Source of the DNA: Salvelinus alpinus
Lineage: Eukaryota > Chordata > Actinopteri > Salmoniformes > Salmonidae
Assembly: GCF_045679555.1 (NCBI RefSeq)
Contig: NC_092096.1
Span: forward strand, 31,754,124 to 31,818,123
Length of the DNA: 64,000 nucleotides
Direction: 5' to 3'
The translations under genes and the position numbers were made by a program. The number at the start of each line of letters is the position of its first letter. Position 1 is the stretch's first letter. Positions 47,213 through 61,568 of the stretch are shown one piece after another. The notes beneath the pieces are model-generated. The model saw only the letters and a program-made list of their open reading frames with translations, ran no database searches and was not told the origin of the DNA.

Positions 47213-49349
47213 TATATGCACACACACACATTTTTTTTTTTAAATGTGTAATTTATTACTCCTGTTGACAGCACTGTATGAGCAGAGAAAAATACTTCCC
47301 CGCCCCTGTCAACAGCACCCCCAACCTAAAACATTTTCCCGCGGCCATGAACCTACGCAGAACATGTTGACAAACAGATTAAAAGGTTAATAACGTCACC
47401 TTCTGTGCAGAGCCCTCACTCCTTGCATCATGATCTCTGGTAGATAAAGTATAATTGATGACCGGATCAGGAGATCAGTTCAGGGTAGAAATACTCTGAT
47501 GAATCTTCAGAGGATAAGAGCTCTATGATAAAAGACTTAACGTTTCTAGAAAAGGAAGAGGATTTATTTTTGTTCTCATTTTAAAAAGTGTGTTTTGGAA
47601 AACCACAACCGGATTAAAACCAACAATGTGCAATGCTACTCCGAGGGGATAACATACCGGAATCTAGACACCGGAATTACAGTCCCTGGGCTGTGAATCT
47701 GGGATATGGCTCTCTCCAGACACAGAGAATAGATAGATTTATGATTTGGGATAGAGCTGGACCTCTGTGTAAATATCAATGGTTCAGGATATGACATACT
47801 ATACTACTCAAGGTGCCAACCAGCCACATAGAACCAACCCACATTTGGCTTTTTAAAGAGACAGGGACCAAAGCACAGAAAATATCAGATTTAACACAGA
47901 AGCTGCATTGAAAAGGCATTAGGCCTGGCCCCCATCATCATCATCATCACAGTGATAAGTAGCTCACAGAGTGGGTAGAGCCAGAGCTGCATCGTTCACT
48001 TCCCACCCCTCCCATCTCTGTCCAATCAGACGATAGCATCAAAGGCATTTAGAATGTTCATTTTGTTCTTCATTGTAAAAAGGCGAAAAATATGAACCAT
48101 TTCAAAGAAAACAAATAAAATGTGTTCAAATCTGTCTGAACCATTTGGTATAAGTCAATTCCTTTGTTCAGCCCACTCTGAACAGAGCTTAATTCCTATT
48201 TCACAAAAATGACATTATCATCAATATGAAAGGACGAATCACAAATGAGGTTTGTGTGTCAGGTCAGAGGTTACCTCCCCCCAGATCCATCAAAGACTGG
48301 CAGAGGATATCACTCACACAGTTAGCATGTTAGCGGCTCAAGGGTCAGTCTATGTATTTCCTATGGGAGAGAGAACACATAACTCTTGGGGTGAATTCAC
48401 CCCTTATAGCCTAGACCCGTGGCAGTTCCACTGTATCCGTTAATAGACTATATAAAGTACATAAGACACCATTTATCCACAAACCCGCATACCAGTACAC
48501 AGAAACAAGAGACAGTCCTGCAGTTCATAACCATTCCTTTGTAAAAAAAAAAAAAATGAACCACCCTTCACGGACACCCAGACAAATATTACACTTTAAA
48601 AAACAAACATTGTCCTTTGTATTTTTTTTTTTCAATTATAAAACATTTCATCACTTGACAGTACAGTACAGCTACACACAGACAAAGCACTCTCACATGG
48701 AGAACACTCCCACCCCCTGTACATACACAGACACACAAGTCACATTCCTCTCAGTGTGTGTGTGGATGAATGTGTATCATAGTGGCTTGGGGGGTGGGAG
48801 TGAGACTGTTTATGGATCAGAGCCAGAGGTCTTCTGGGAGAATGAGTTTTTAATACTGTCAGTGTGTTAGTGTAATTTAGGTGACGGAAGTACGACTCCG
48901 CAAAAGACAGGAAACCAATCGGGGGACCCCTTGTTTCCCCTATAAAGGTTATACATAAGCTTACCACCTGTATAGTGCAGTTCAATGTCCTATTGAGATT
49001 GACAACCACACAAAGATCAGTGTCCGCAATAATACCGTATGTGACTGGTCCTGCTTCCTCTGTAGCCACCATCTGATTGGTCAGTCTTGCTTTCCTGTAA
49101 TTTGTACTGTAGTGGCACACTGGCATCGATTTCCCTCAAGGAGTTCTGCCCAAACTCCAAAAGACAGAGAGGGGGAGAGACACGAGGGTGGTGGGGTGTA
49201 AGGCTACATTGTAAACACCGCCCCATTTAATCTATCGCTATGACAATGTCACAAAGTCCCAAGCTCGGTGTGGGTGGTGCCAAACCCACAGTGTGAGGGG
49301 GACAAACTCAGACTGGGTGGAGCCTAGCTTAACATGGGAGGAGTCTAGC
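47213..49349. other. 3' flank of the TMCC-like gene
   Basis: No coding region supported. A long minus-strand 3' UTR of the TMCC gene may occupy part of it; the poly-A site was not identified. Small A/T homopolymers lie at 48543-48556 and 48622-48633, and a (CAT) run near 47937. Confidence 0.5.
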
Positions 49350-52300
49350 TCAGTGTGGGAGGAGCATGCGTTCCAGGGCACACTGCAGGTGCTCCCAGTT
49401 CTTCCAGATGACCGCCAGTAGGGACAAACCCACGCAGGTGAGCGCCAGGTGCACGCGGCTCCGCAAGAGGGGCGCGGTGAACTTGGCCGCCGTGGAAACG
49501 CACACCAGGATCACCGTGACGATGGCCAGCATGATGTTGATGCATTTCCCCAGCAGCACCTTGACGTCTGTGTTCTCCACCTGTACCGTCTGCTGCTGCT
49601 GCTGCTGGAGCTCCAGCTTAGAGACACGCGTCTGACATGACTCCAGAGCCTCCTGTAAACACAGAAAAACACCCGCATTCAGTTAACATTTGACACACAG
49701 GCTTAGATAAAGTTACTGACTATATACAGCTTAGATAGATTTGCAGAGGGCATGTTTGTAGATGTGTGTGTACATACCTGGATGTCTCTAGCTCTCTCGT
49801 AGGCCTGGTAAGCCACCTTCTCTTCGATGCTGGCCAGCTCCTGCTTCAGGTTACTGGTCTCATGCTGGTGCAACTCTGTCAGGTCATTTAACTGGTCCTC
49901 TAACCGCTCAAACCTATTAGGGAGAGGGAGAAAGGAAGGGGGGATAGAGAGAGAAGAGGGGGGATAGAGAGAAAGGGAGAGAGAATGATGAGTCTTATTA
50001 TTGAATGCACAGCTTAAATTCCAAAGCAAACCTGTGTGTCCATCTCTTCCTTCACCAATGTGTGTATGGAGGATGTTGTTGGTGCGTCCGCATGGAGGAT
50101 GTTGTTGGTGCGTCCGCATGGAGGATGTTGTTGGTGCGTCTACATGGAGGATGTTGTTGGTGCGTCCGCATGGAGGATGTTGTTGGTGCGTCTACATGGA
50201 GGATGTTGTTGGTGCGTCCGCATGGAGGATGTTGTTGGTGCGTCCGCATGGAGGATGTTGATGGTGCGTCCGCATGGAGGATGTTGTTGGTGCGTCCGCA
50301 TGGAGGATGTTGTTGGTGCGTCCGCATGGAGGATGTTGTTGGTGCGTCCGCATGGAGGATGTTGTTGGTGCGTCCGCATGGAGGATGTTGTTGGTGCGTC
50401 CGCATGGAGGATGTTGTTGGTGCGTCCGCATGGAGGATGTTGTTGGTGCGTCCGCATGGAGGATGTTGTTGGTGCGTCCGCATGGAGGATGTTGTTGGTG
50501 CGTCCGCATGGAGGATGTTGTTGGTGCGTCCGCATGGAGGATGTTGTTGGTGCGTCCGCATGGAGGATGTTGTTGGTGCGTCCGCATGGAGGATGTTGAT
50601 GGTGCGTCCGCATGGAGGATGTTGATGGTGCGTCCGCATGGAGGATGTTGTTGGTGCGTCCGCATGGAGGATGTTGTTGGTGCGTCCGCATGGAGGATGT
50701 TGTTGGTGCGTCCGCATGGAGGATGTTGTTGGTGCGTCCGCATGGAGGATGTTGTTGGTGCGTCCGCATGGAGGATGTTGATGGTGCGTCCGCATGGAGG
50801 ATGTTGATGGTGCGTCCGCATGGAGGATGTTGTTGGTGCGTCCGCATGGAGGATGTTGTTGGTGCGTCCGCATGGAGGATGTTGTTGGTGCGTCCGCATG
50901 GAGGATGTTGTTGGTGCGTCCGCATGGAGGATGTTGATGGTGCGTCCGCATGGAGGATGTTGGTGGTGCGTCCGCATGGAGGATGTTGTTGGTGCGTCCG
51001 CATGGAGGATGTTGATGGTGCGTCCGCATGGAGGATGTTGATGGTGCGTCCGCATGGAGGATGTTGATGGTGCGTCCGCATGGAGGATGTTGTTGGTACG
51101 TCTGCATGGAGGATGTTGTTGGTAGGTCTGTATGGAGGATGTTGTTGGTACGTCTACATGGAGGATGTTGTTGGTACGTCTACATGGAGGATGTTGTTGG
51201 TACGTCTACATGGAGGATGTTGATGGTGCGTCCACATGGAGGATGTTGTTGGTGCGTCCGCATGGAGGATGTTGTTGGTACGTCCGCATGGAGGATGTTG
51301 TTGGTACGTCCGCATGGAGGATGTTGTTGGTGCGTCCGCATGGAGGATGTTGTTGGTGCGTCCGCATGGAGGATGTTGTTGGTGCGTCCGCATGGAGGAT
51401 GTTGTTGGTACGTCCGTATGGAGGATGTTGTTGGTGCGTCCACATGGAGGATGTTGATGGTGCGTCCACATGGAGGATGTTGTTGGTGCGTCCACATGGA
51501 GGATGTTGTTGGTAGGTCTACATGGAGGATGTTGTTGGTGCGTCTGTATGGAGGATGTTGTTGGTGCGTCTGTATGGAGGATGTTGTTGGTAGGTCTACA
51601 TGGAGGATGTTGTTGGTGCGTCTGTATGGAGGATGTTGTTGGTGCGTCTGTATGGAGGATGTTGTTGGTAGGTCTGTATGGAGGATGTTGTTGGTACGTC
51701 TACATGGAGGATGTTGTTGGTACGTCCGTATGGAGGATGTTGTTGGTACGTCTACATGGAGGATGTTGTTGGTACGTCTACATGGAGGATGTTGTTGGTA
51801 CGTCTACATGGAGGATGTTGTTGGTACGTCTACATGGAGGATGTTGTTGGTACGTCTACATGGAGGATGTTGTTGGTACGTCTACATGGAGGATGTTGTT
51901 GGTACGTCTACATGGAGGATGTTGTTGGTACGTCTACATGGAGGATGTTGATGGTACGTCTACATGGAGGATGTTGATGGTACGTCTACATGGAGGATGT
52001 TGTTGGTACGTCTACATGGAGGATGTTGATGGTACGTCTACATGGAGGATGTTGTTGGTACGTCTACATGGAGGATGTTGATGGTACGTCTACATGGAGG
52101 ATGTTGTTGGTACGTCTACATGGAGGATGTTGATGGTGCGTCCACATGGAGGATGTTGTTGGTACGTCTACATGGAGGATGTTGTTGGTACGTCTACATG
52201 GAGGATGTTGTTGGTACGTCTGCATGGAGGATGTTGTTGGTACGTCTGCATGGAGGATGTTGTTGGTACGTCTACATGGAGGATGTTGTTGGTACGTCTA

Positions 52301-54088
52301 CATGGAGGATGTTGTTGGTACGTCTACATGGAGGATGTTGTTGGTACGTCTGCATGGAGGATGTTGTTGGTACGTCTACATGGAGGATGTTGTTGGTACG
52401 TCTACATGGAGGATGTTGATGGTGCGTCCACATGGAGGATGTTGTTGGTACGTCTACATGGAGGATGTTGTTGGTAGGTCTGTATGGAGGATGTTGTTGG
52501 TACGTCTACATGGAGGAAGACTCATGGGCAGAAGTGTCTAGTGACAGGAGTCGCTAGTGCGCGATAAGACAGCGATATCCCTGCCGGCCAAACCCCCCCC
52601 TAACCCGGATTACGCTGGGCCAATTGTGCGCCGCCCCATGGGTCTCCCGGTCGCGGCCGGCTGCGACAGAGCCTGGACTTGAACCCAGAATCTCTAGTGG
52701 CACAGCTAGCACTGCGATGCAGCGCCTTAGACCACTGCGCCACTCGGGAGGCCCCAGATTAGGTTATTTTATACCCAGAAATGAGGGTGTGTTTGTGCTT
52801 GCTTGCTGTATTGATTTGTGTGTGTGTGGGTCTGTGTCTGTGTGTGTATATGTGTGTGTTTGTCATTGTGTCTGCACCAACCTGTATCTCTCTTCCTGCA
52901 GCGTCTGTGTGATGAAGCTGTAGTCACTCTTGAACTGGCTTTTCAGTGACTCCATGTCCTCGGCCAGCTGTGCCTGGGCCTCCCTAATCTCCCTGACCTC
53001 CTCCAGCACCTCCCCCAGCCTCCCCTGAGAGTCCGACCTCCCCGGCCCACCCCCTGACCCCAACCCCGACCCCCCCGCCGGGTTCCCGTTGGAGTCTGCC
53101 GACACAGAGGTCCCCGTGGAACATTCATCGTCGCTGGGGTACTTGGCCTTGGCAATCGTGGTGGCGCTGCCGCTCAGCGCCCGGGCCCCGGCTCCGCCTT
53201 CCGCCTGGAGCCCCGCCCCCGTCTCCATGGAACTCTTCATGTGGGCGATGTTGTCGGCGCTGCCGAACTTGTTGCGGATGAGGTTGGCGAACTCCCGCGA
53301 CTTGTTGAAGAAGAAGGGGGGCGAGAGGGAGACCCCGGGGCCGATGGTCTTGACCTTGTCCATTGCCGGGTTGCGCGCGCTGGCCGAGCTGACGTCCCGC
53401 AGGCTGCCGTCCTTTTGGCCCTCCTTGCCCCCCTCCCCCCGGGAATCCCTGGGCGGGTGCTTGGCCCCGTTGGCCTCCTCCTTCATACGGCGGTGGTACT
53501 GCTCCAGCTTCCTCTGCAGCTGGGCGATGCTGTGGGCAGACTTCTGGTTCTTCTTCTCAAACACCTGGCAGACCCACAGCAGAGGCAAAGGGTCAAATTA
53601 AAAGATACTGCTATAATTGCGGCATTTTCTTTAAAAAGTGGCTTGTAAACATTCAGCACACTTGGCAGATGCAGTTATGTAGCATCATAAAAGGACAAAT
53701 CAGTGGGATGTAATTGGACTGACCTGCCGTATGCGTGCCACCTGCTGCTTGTCAGCGTTGTTGACCAGTTTGAGGTACTCTGCCACGTTCTGGTCCCTGG
53801 CTGTCTGTTCCACCTTGATCTGCTCTGTCACCTTGGGGGAGATCAACGAGTCAACACAGAGACTAACACACAGGTGGGCCCGTGCTCTTGCTCTCTCTTT
53901 CTCCCTCTCACACACACACTCACCTTGAGTATCTTCTGCTGCAGGCTGTCGATGGCCAGACGGCCCTTAGTGAAGTCCAGGCCCACGCCCCCCTCGCCCC
54001 CGTCAGACACCAGGTTGGACTCAGAGCCCCCCCGCCGCATCGGTACCGGGAGGCTGAGGATGTTGTTACCATCGCTGCTGCGCTCCGC
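49350..54088 (-). CDS. tmcc3: TMCC-family transmembrane and coiled-coil protein, tmcc3-like, 5' end missing
   Basis: Five exons: 53924-54088, 53724-53831, 52882-53564, 49778-49913, 49350-49652; about 464 aa, all in frame. Opening coiled coil '[20 protein letters not shown]' and '[16 protein letters not shown]'; then '[20 protein letters not shown]', a Ser-rich linker, a second coiled coil ('[20 protein letters not shown]', '[19 protein letters not shown]') and two C-terminal membrane helices ('[19 protein letters not shown]', '[18 protein letters not shown]') before 'ALERMLLPH*'. By family knowledge TMCC proteins are ER-membrane proteins. The C-terminus fits TMCC3 better than TMCC1 or TMCC2 by recollection. 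The first exon here could start at its own ATG ('MRRGGSESN') or continue from an unseen exon. A 26-bp minisatellite fills the 3-kb intron before 49913. Confidence 0.88.
50055..52515. repeat. 26-bp minisatellite, about 94 copies
   Basis: Unit of 26 bp, 'ggtgcgtccgcatggaggat' plus 'gttgtt'. The first ~1.05 kb is mostly the 'gcgtccgc' variant, 51090-51660 is mixed, and the last ~0.85 kb mostly 'acgtctac'. A gttgtt/gttgat variant recurs throughout. It lies inside a TMCC intron. Since 26 is not a multiple of three and all frames lack stops, the long frames on both strands here are artefacts. Confidence 0.97.
52537..52754 (-). mobile_element. tRNA-derived SINE, minus orientation
   Basis: On the minus strand it begins 'ggcctcccgagtggcgcagt' followed by 'ggtctaaggcgctgcatcgc' and 'gggttcaagtccaggctc' (A and B boxes of a Leu-like tRNA), then a GC-rich body. 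It sits next to the 26-bp minisatellite. Confidence 0.85.
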
Positions 54089-54289
54089 CTAGACACACAC
54101 ACACAGACACACACGTAATATATTGAGAATGTCACTTCAAAGAGAATGTTGTCAATTCAATGTACACTACAGTAAATGACTCATGCATGTATGATAGGAC
54201 AGTATGAGCTCAGCCAAGTTTGTGGTAAATCTCATAGCAACGTATAGTTAGTAAGATAGATATTGATCATTTTATTTTATTTTATTGAA

Positions 54290-55112
54290 AATCTTGGCTC
54301 TCTCTAATTCTCTCCTTCTCTCTTTCTTTCTCTCTCTCTCGGAGGACCTGAGCCCTAGGACCATACGTCACGGCAAACCGGGCATGATGACTCCTTGCTG
54401 TCCCCAGTCCGCCTGGCCTTGCTGCTATTCCAGTTTCAGCTGTTCTGCCTGCGGTTATGGAACCCCTACCTGTCCCAGACCTGCTGTTTTCAACTATTTA
54501 TGATCGGCTATGAAAAGCCAACTGATATTTATTCCTGATTATTATTTGACCATGCTTGTCATTTATGAACATTTTGAAAATCTTGGCTCTCTCTAATTCT
54601 CTCTTTCTCTCTCTCGGAGGACCTGAGCCCTAGGACCATACGTCAGGACTACCGGGCATGATGACTCCTTGCTGTCCCCAGTCCACCTGGCCTTGCTGCT
54701 ATTCCAGTTTCAACTGTTCTGCCTGCGGTTATGGAACCGCCACCTGTCCCAGACCTGCTATTTTCAACTCTTAATGATCGGCTATGAAAAGCCAACTGAA
54801 AATTATTCATGATTATTATTTGACCATGCTTGTCACTTATGAATATTTTGAACATCTTGGCATAGTTCTGTTATAATCTCCACCCGGCACAGCCAGAAGA
54901 GGACTGGCCACCCCTCATAGCCTGGTTCCTCTCTAGGTTTCTTCCTAAGTTTTGGCCTTTCTAGGGAGTTTTTCCTAGCCACCGTGCTTCTACACCTGCA
55001 TTGCTTGCTGTTTGGGGTTTTAGGCTGGGTTTCTGTACAGCACTTCGAGATATTAGCTGATGTACGAAGGGCTATATAAAATAAACTTGATTTGATTTTG
55101 ATTTGAGGTGTA
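54290..55112 (+). mobile_element. L2-like LINE 3' end with internal duplication
   Basis: Ends in 'gggctatataaaataaactt' and a 'tgatttgattttgatttga' tail, preceded by 'ttcctctctaggtttcttcc' and 'tgtacagcacttcgagatat', typical of fish L2-like LINE tails. The segment around 54340-54560 is repeated at 54610-54850, so the copy carries a tandem duplication of about 270 bp. Confidence 0.7.
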
Positions 55113-55268
55113 ATTGTTTTATCACACTGTAATACACTGTCATCATAATCTCATCTCTTGTAATGTAAACACAAGCTCAATTTCTAGGACTGACTGACTG
55201 TCTGACTGACTGTGCACATGTGCCTGCTTGCGCACATTCTTGCGTGGCCGTGTGCCTGTGTGCACGTG
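55113..55268. other. Short spacer
   Basis: Contains a 'gactgactgtctgactgact' run; nothing else seen. Confidence 0.5.
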
Positions 55269-55606
55269 TGTCAGTCTGTGCGCCCTCTAACCCATTCCCC
55301 AGTCTGTGCGCCCTCTAACCCATTCCCCAGTCTGTGCGCCCTCTAACCCATTCCCCAGTCTGTGCGCCCTCTAACCCATTCCCCAGTCTGTGCGCCCTCT
55401 AACCCATTCCCCAGTCTGTGCGCCCTCTAACCCATTCCCCAGTCTGTGCGCCCTCTAACCCATTCCCCAGTCTGTGCGCCCTCTAACCCATTCCCCAGTC
55501 TGTGCGCCCTCTAACCCATTCCCCAGTCTGTGCGCCCTCTAACCCATTCCCCAGTCTGTGCGCCCTCTAACCCATTCCCCAGTCTGTGCGCCCTCTAACC
55601 CATTCC
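55269..55606. repeat. 29-bp minisatellite, about 12 near-identical copies
   Basis: Unit 'cagtctgtgcgccctctaac' plus 'ccattcccc', repeated head to tail with almost no differences. The uniformity points to recent expansion or active homogenisation. Confidence 0.95.
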
Positions 55607-56411
55607 GGCCTTGAGAAAAATAACTGGATAGGAGGATAGAGGACACAAGATGCATGAAACAGAGAGCTCTAAGTCTCCTCTCTCTGCAGACTTTGATGGC
55701 TCTACTGAGTGGCTAGAGAAGTTCGTAGCCTCTGGGTTTACAGGCGCAGCCTCTGATGCAGAAACGGCTTTGACTGTTAACTACAGGGACAGAGGATGAT
55801 TACGTAATAAACCAACCTGATATGCCTTCAGTACAACTGGACTGTCTGTATGTAACCTGACTATATAACTACACTGTTACCTTGGCAGCCAGCAAACAAA
55901 GCCAACACACACACAGACACATAACCACACACACAAGGCATAGCCAGCTTGTCCTCATCTATATTTTACAGGGCAGAGTCAGGGCCCCTTCTCATGTCCA
56001 ACAGTAACTGATGAGATTAAGAAAACAGGCAACAGCAGCTTTAGCCTACTGGTTCACACATCACACCCTACTCATTCACACATACACAGTCTCTCTCTCA
56101 GATTCCCCACACCTCTCCCTCCCTCCATCCTCAGATTCCCCACACCTCTCCCTCCCTCCCTCCCTCCATCCTCAGATTCCCCACACTTCTCCCTCCCTCC
56201 CTCCATCCATCCTCAGATTCCCCACACAACTCTCTCTCTCTCTGTCAGTCAGTCAGTCAGTGGCAGTTAACTAGGTCACAAACACTATCCTGTAGCACTC
56301 GGGCCCAGGGCACAGATGGCCCCACCAGTCCATAACCAGGCTATTCTGCCTGGGTTAGAACCTACACCCACACACACATTATTGAGTCAGTGTGGCCAGA
56401 GAATTAGCTGA
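55607..56411. other. No gene seen; pyrimidine-rich short repeats
   Basis: Holds a CT-rich run at 56090-56245 built on 'cagattccccacacctctcc' copies and short CA runs near 55905. No exon supported. Confidence 0.5.
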
Positions 56412-56612
56412 CCCTTTTTATTTTTTATTTTACTAGGCAAGTCAGTTAAGAACAAATTCTTATTTACAATGACGGCCTAGGAACAGTGGGTTAACTGCCT
56501 TGTTATGGGGCAGAACGAAAGATTTTTACCTTGTCAGCTCGGTGGTTTGATCAAGCAAACTTTCGGTTACTGGCACAACGCTCTAACCACTAGGCTATCT
56601 GCCGCCCCGACA
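56412..56612 (-). mobile_element. tRNA-derived SINE, minus orientation
   Basis: Minus strand: 'tagcctagtggttagagcgt' A box, degenerate B box, body 'actgttcctaggccgtcatt', and tail 'aataagaatttgttcttaac' ending in an A/T-rich 3' end. Confidence 0.8.
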
Positions 56613-56879
56613 GGCTACCCTTACATGACCCCAACAAGCCTGAGGGATGAGGAACAGCAAGCGCTGACATGTCGTCTGTCCAGTCTATCACACACAGACA
56701 CAGTACACACCACTTCCTGCCCACCTCATCAAATCTGGGAGATGGGGGAGATTCAAGTATGGTAACTAACAGTTCTGTGGTGTCTCAGCCAGTATTCCAA
56801 ACAAGAACAGGGTGGAAACTGAGTCTGAGAAAGGGAAGAGACACACACAGACACAGTATGTCACAAATCTACATATGGG
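56613..56879. other. Spacer without a supported gene
   Basis: Nothing recognised apart from short CA runs. Confidence 0.4.
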
Positions 56880-57392
56880 ATGTCCACCTGGCCGTGCTGC
56901 TGCTCCAGTTTCAACTGTTCTGACTGCGGCTATGGAACACTGACCTGTTCACCGGACGTGCTACCTGTCCCAGACCTGCTGTTTTCAACTCTCTAGAGAC
57001 AGCAGGAGCGGTAGAGATACTCTTAATGATCGGCTATGAAAAGCCAACTGACATTTACTCCTGAGGTGCTGACTTGTTGCACCCTCGACAACTACTGTGA
57101 TTATTATTATTTGACCATGCTGGTCATTTATGAACATTTGAACATCTTGGCCATGTTCTGTTATAATCTCCACCCGGCACAGCCAGAAGAGGACTGGCCA
57201 CCCCTCATAGCCTGGTTCCTCTCTAGGTTTCTTCCTAGGTTTTGGCCTTTCTAGGGAGTTTTTCCTAGCCACCGTGCTTCTACACCTGCATTGCTTGCTG
57301 TTTGGGGTTTTAGGCTGAGTTTCTGTACAGCACTTTGAGATATCAGCTGATGTAAGAAGGGCTATATAAGTACATTTGATTTGATTTGATTT
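56880..57392 (+). mobile_element. L2-like LINE 3' end
   Basis: Same 3' block as 54290-55112: 'tcctctctaggtttcttcct', 'tgtacagcactttgagatat', then 'tttgatttgatttgatttg'. The 5' part is divergent. No ORF. Confidence 0.75.
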
Positions 57393-58478
57393 GTGTTGAC
57401 TGTCCCCGGGCCAGTGCTGAACTCAGGTCAGTATTTGTCCTCCAAACTGGGCTGGTATTAAAGCCAGATTACAATTTCACATTTGTGTGCAGATGGGCGC
57501 GTGCACACACACACACATGCGCGCGCACACACACACACCCCCGCCTGTGCCCTCTCCCTCTCTACTCTGTCTAAACACCCAACTGAAAAAGAACACAACA
57601 CACACTGCAACACAACAAAACATGATGAGGCAGACACACTGCCTGGAGAGAAATATTTGTTAATTGTAGCATTGTGTGTTCTATGTAGGCCAGAGCTGCT
57701 CAGCTCAGCGTGTTTCACACAGTCACACACATCTGAACAACGTCTCGGTACAGGAAATCACAGTATGACCTGCCTGAGGGACAATACACACTGGCATCGA
57801 TGTACTGGATTTTTTCATAAAACGAGCACAAATCAGAACAGAAGAAAAGCCAGAAACAAAGTCATTGTCTGGAGATGAACAGTTCTAGAAGAGGCGTCAG
57901 TTGGTGTGGAATTCATGACCAGGAGGTGGTAATAGGATGTAGGCTATCAAACCCATTTGATAGGCCTAGCCCTAGCTAGCATGGATCGGTCATATCAGTA
58001 GAAGGGCGATTCCACGCCAGCGGGAGCAGAGTAGTTCCTGTAGATCTTTGACAAAAAAATTACAATTAAATCTAGTTGTATATCACCTTGTAACACAACA
58101 AAATGTGGAAAAAGTCAAGCAGTGTGAATACTTTCTGAATACACTGTATAGGTCTAAAAAGTCACACAGATAAGTGTGTGTGTGTGTGTGTGTGTCTGAA
58201 TGAGCTGATGATTGAATAAAAGTAGAGATGGAGAGTTGTAAAGAAAGACCGGGTGAGAGTCAGTGGATGAGTGAAGAAGCCGTCTTGACGTGTTTGTATT
58301 CTGTGGGTTATAGCCTATAGCCTGGCTGATCTAACCCAGATAGGACTAACATCAATTCATACATCAACCATTCTGCATTCAAATTTATTTTGTTCCCATA
58401 GAAACTAATATTCACACACCACCATTAATAGGCGATCCATTCTGACCCACATCAGACTGCAGCACACACACTCTAAAC
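57393..58478. other. No gene seen; Tc1 terminal relic near 58085-58148
   Basis: A short relic 'caatgtggaaaaagtcaagc'-like block followed by 'gaatactttctgaatacact' (58127-58147) is the end of a Tc1-like element of the 31183 family. CA runs occur near 57500. Otherwise unassigned. Confidence 0.5.
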
Positions 58479-59906
<1,428 letters not shown>

Positions 59907-60318
59907 AGAGCTCCAGGCTCTATGGGGGAAAGGGGAGCAGTAGGGACTGTGTACCCAGGGAGGGCAGCCTACTCTGGGGCAGACGAGCTATCAGGCTCCC
60001 TGGGGGAAAGGGGAGCAGTAGGGACTGTGTACCCAGGGAGGGCAGCCTACTCTGGGGCAGACGAGCTATCAGGCTCCCTGGGGGACAGGGAAGCAGTAGG
60101 GACTGTGTACCCAGGGAGGGCAGCCTACTCTGGGGCAGACGAGCTATCAGACTCCCTGGGGGAAAGGGGAGCAGTAGGGACTGTGTACCCAGGGAGGGCA
60201 GCCTACTCTGGGGCAGACGAGCTATCAGGCTCCCTGGGGGAAAGGGGAGCAGTAGGGACTGTGTACTCAGGGAGGGCAGCCTACTCTGCGGCAGACGAGC
60301 TATCAGACTCCCTGGGGC
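59907..60318. repeat. 78-bp tandem repeat, five copies
   Basis: Unit of 78 bp containing 'gggactgtgtacccagggag' and 'ggcagacgagctatcag'. Since 78 is divisible by three, one plus-strand frame stays open with a 26-residue period. There is no gene context for it and it is regarded as non-coding. Confidence 0.92.
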
Positions 60319-60577
60319 TCCTACGCAGAAGGTTGTGCTATTTCCACTGGGACGGATGCAACATTAAACAAACACACACTGCGCAAAGAAACGCGCACAC
60401 ACACACACACAGACAGTAGCCACACCCCCAAGCGTATATCTGCATAGCATAATCCAGTTTAGTGTGAAATGGTAGTTGATGAGTCGATTTGAGCAGAACC
60501 GGGTTTTGACCAGATCCCAGACCCAACCAAATGGATTCGCTCTGCAGTCCGCAAACCAGCACACACTTCAGGGAGAA

Positions 60578-60608
<31 letters not shown>

Positions 60609-61072
60609 ACTTCAGGGAGAACCCACCCCACACACACACACACTTCAGGGAGAAAAAAAAAAAACCTTTGGTTTTACACTCAACGAGCACTCACACACAC
60701 TTACTAGTAAATCAGGTCAACCCCTGGGCTGGGCTAATATAGGGCTGGGCTCCGGCAGTTAAACATACCTGGGTTACAGCTACATGCCCTGACCTGCAGT
60801 GCATACACTACACACACAGAGTGAATGCAGGTAACACAGGACAGGATAGCCACAGACTGTACCACATGATGGAAGAGTGTTTATGGTATTTATGCTACAC
60901 TGAGCTGCTCTCCTCTTGCCCACTCCCCTGTGTATGGGTGGAGAGAATCACCACTTGGACTTCTATATAACCAGCTCAGCACTGAAGTGACAGAGGATTA
61001 GGACGTGTGACTGTGTGTGTCAGGGAGTCATCCCTCCTGGGAAGCAGACTTTCTTTGACAATGTTCCAGCAG
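60319..61072. other. No gene seen; C-run and CA-rich
   Basis: Contains C-runs and CA repeats at about 60578-60645 linked to a thrice repeated 'acttcagggagaa', and an A run at 60653-60664. Confidence 0.5.
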
Positions 61073-61175
61073 AGAGAACGAGAAAGAAAACAAGCAAAGA
61101 GAACGAGAAAGAAAACAAGAAAGAGAACGAGAAAGAAAACAAGAAAGAGAACGAGAAAACAAGAGAATGAGAGAG
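61073..61175. repeat. Purine-only tandem repeat
   Basis: Short units built on 'gagaacgagaaagaaaacaa', nearly all purine on the plus strand; about 100 bp. Confidence 0.8.
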
Positions 61176-61568
61176 ACGGTGAGAAATAGAGATCAAAGTA
61201 TAAAAGCCCATTCCTAAGCTAGAGATAACAAACTCCTCCAGTTTCTCTCAGTCTTGTTAAGTGTACAGATAAATGATGAGCCTTTAGCGGGCCTGCAGTG
61301 GAACACATCAGCCCCAGAGGTCTCATTAGCACCGACTTGGACGCATCCCGGAGAGGAGTGTGCGTGTCGAATTAATAATTTAGGGTGGTTTAAAACCTAA
61401 TAAAGTGACCCTGCTAACAGGCCCTGAGTAAGTAGAGCACAGCCGTCAATATCTCACCGCTAAGGGCCAAGTACATTAACACACACTCGTATAGAGGGTA
61501 GAGTCCCCAAAGCCAGGCCAAGGACAGCACTCAGATGGAGGGAGATGGAGAGAATATGTCATATATAT
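61176..61568. other. No gene seen
   Basis: Unassigned spacer between two purine-rich repeats. Confidence 0.4.

Noticed and set aside
50055-52515. CRISPR-like array
   Set aside because: Direct tandem repeats without unique spacers, in a vertebrate genome.
50001-52541. Many overlapping frames of 70-351 codons on both strands
   Set aside because: A 26-bp stop-free unit opens all frames with a 78-base period; there is no start or splice context, and the array lies inside a TMCC intron.
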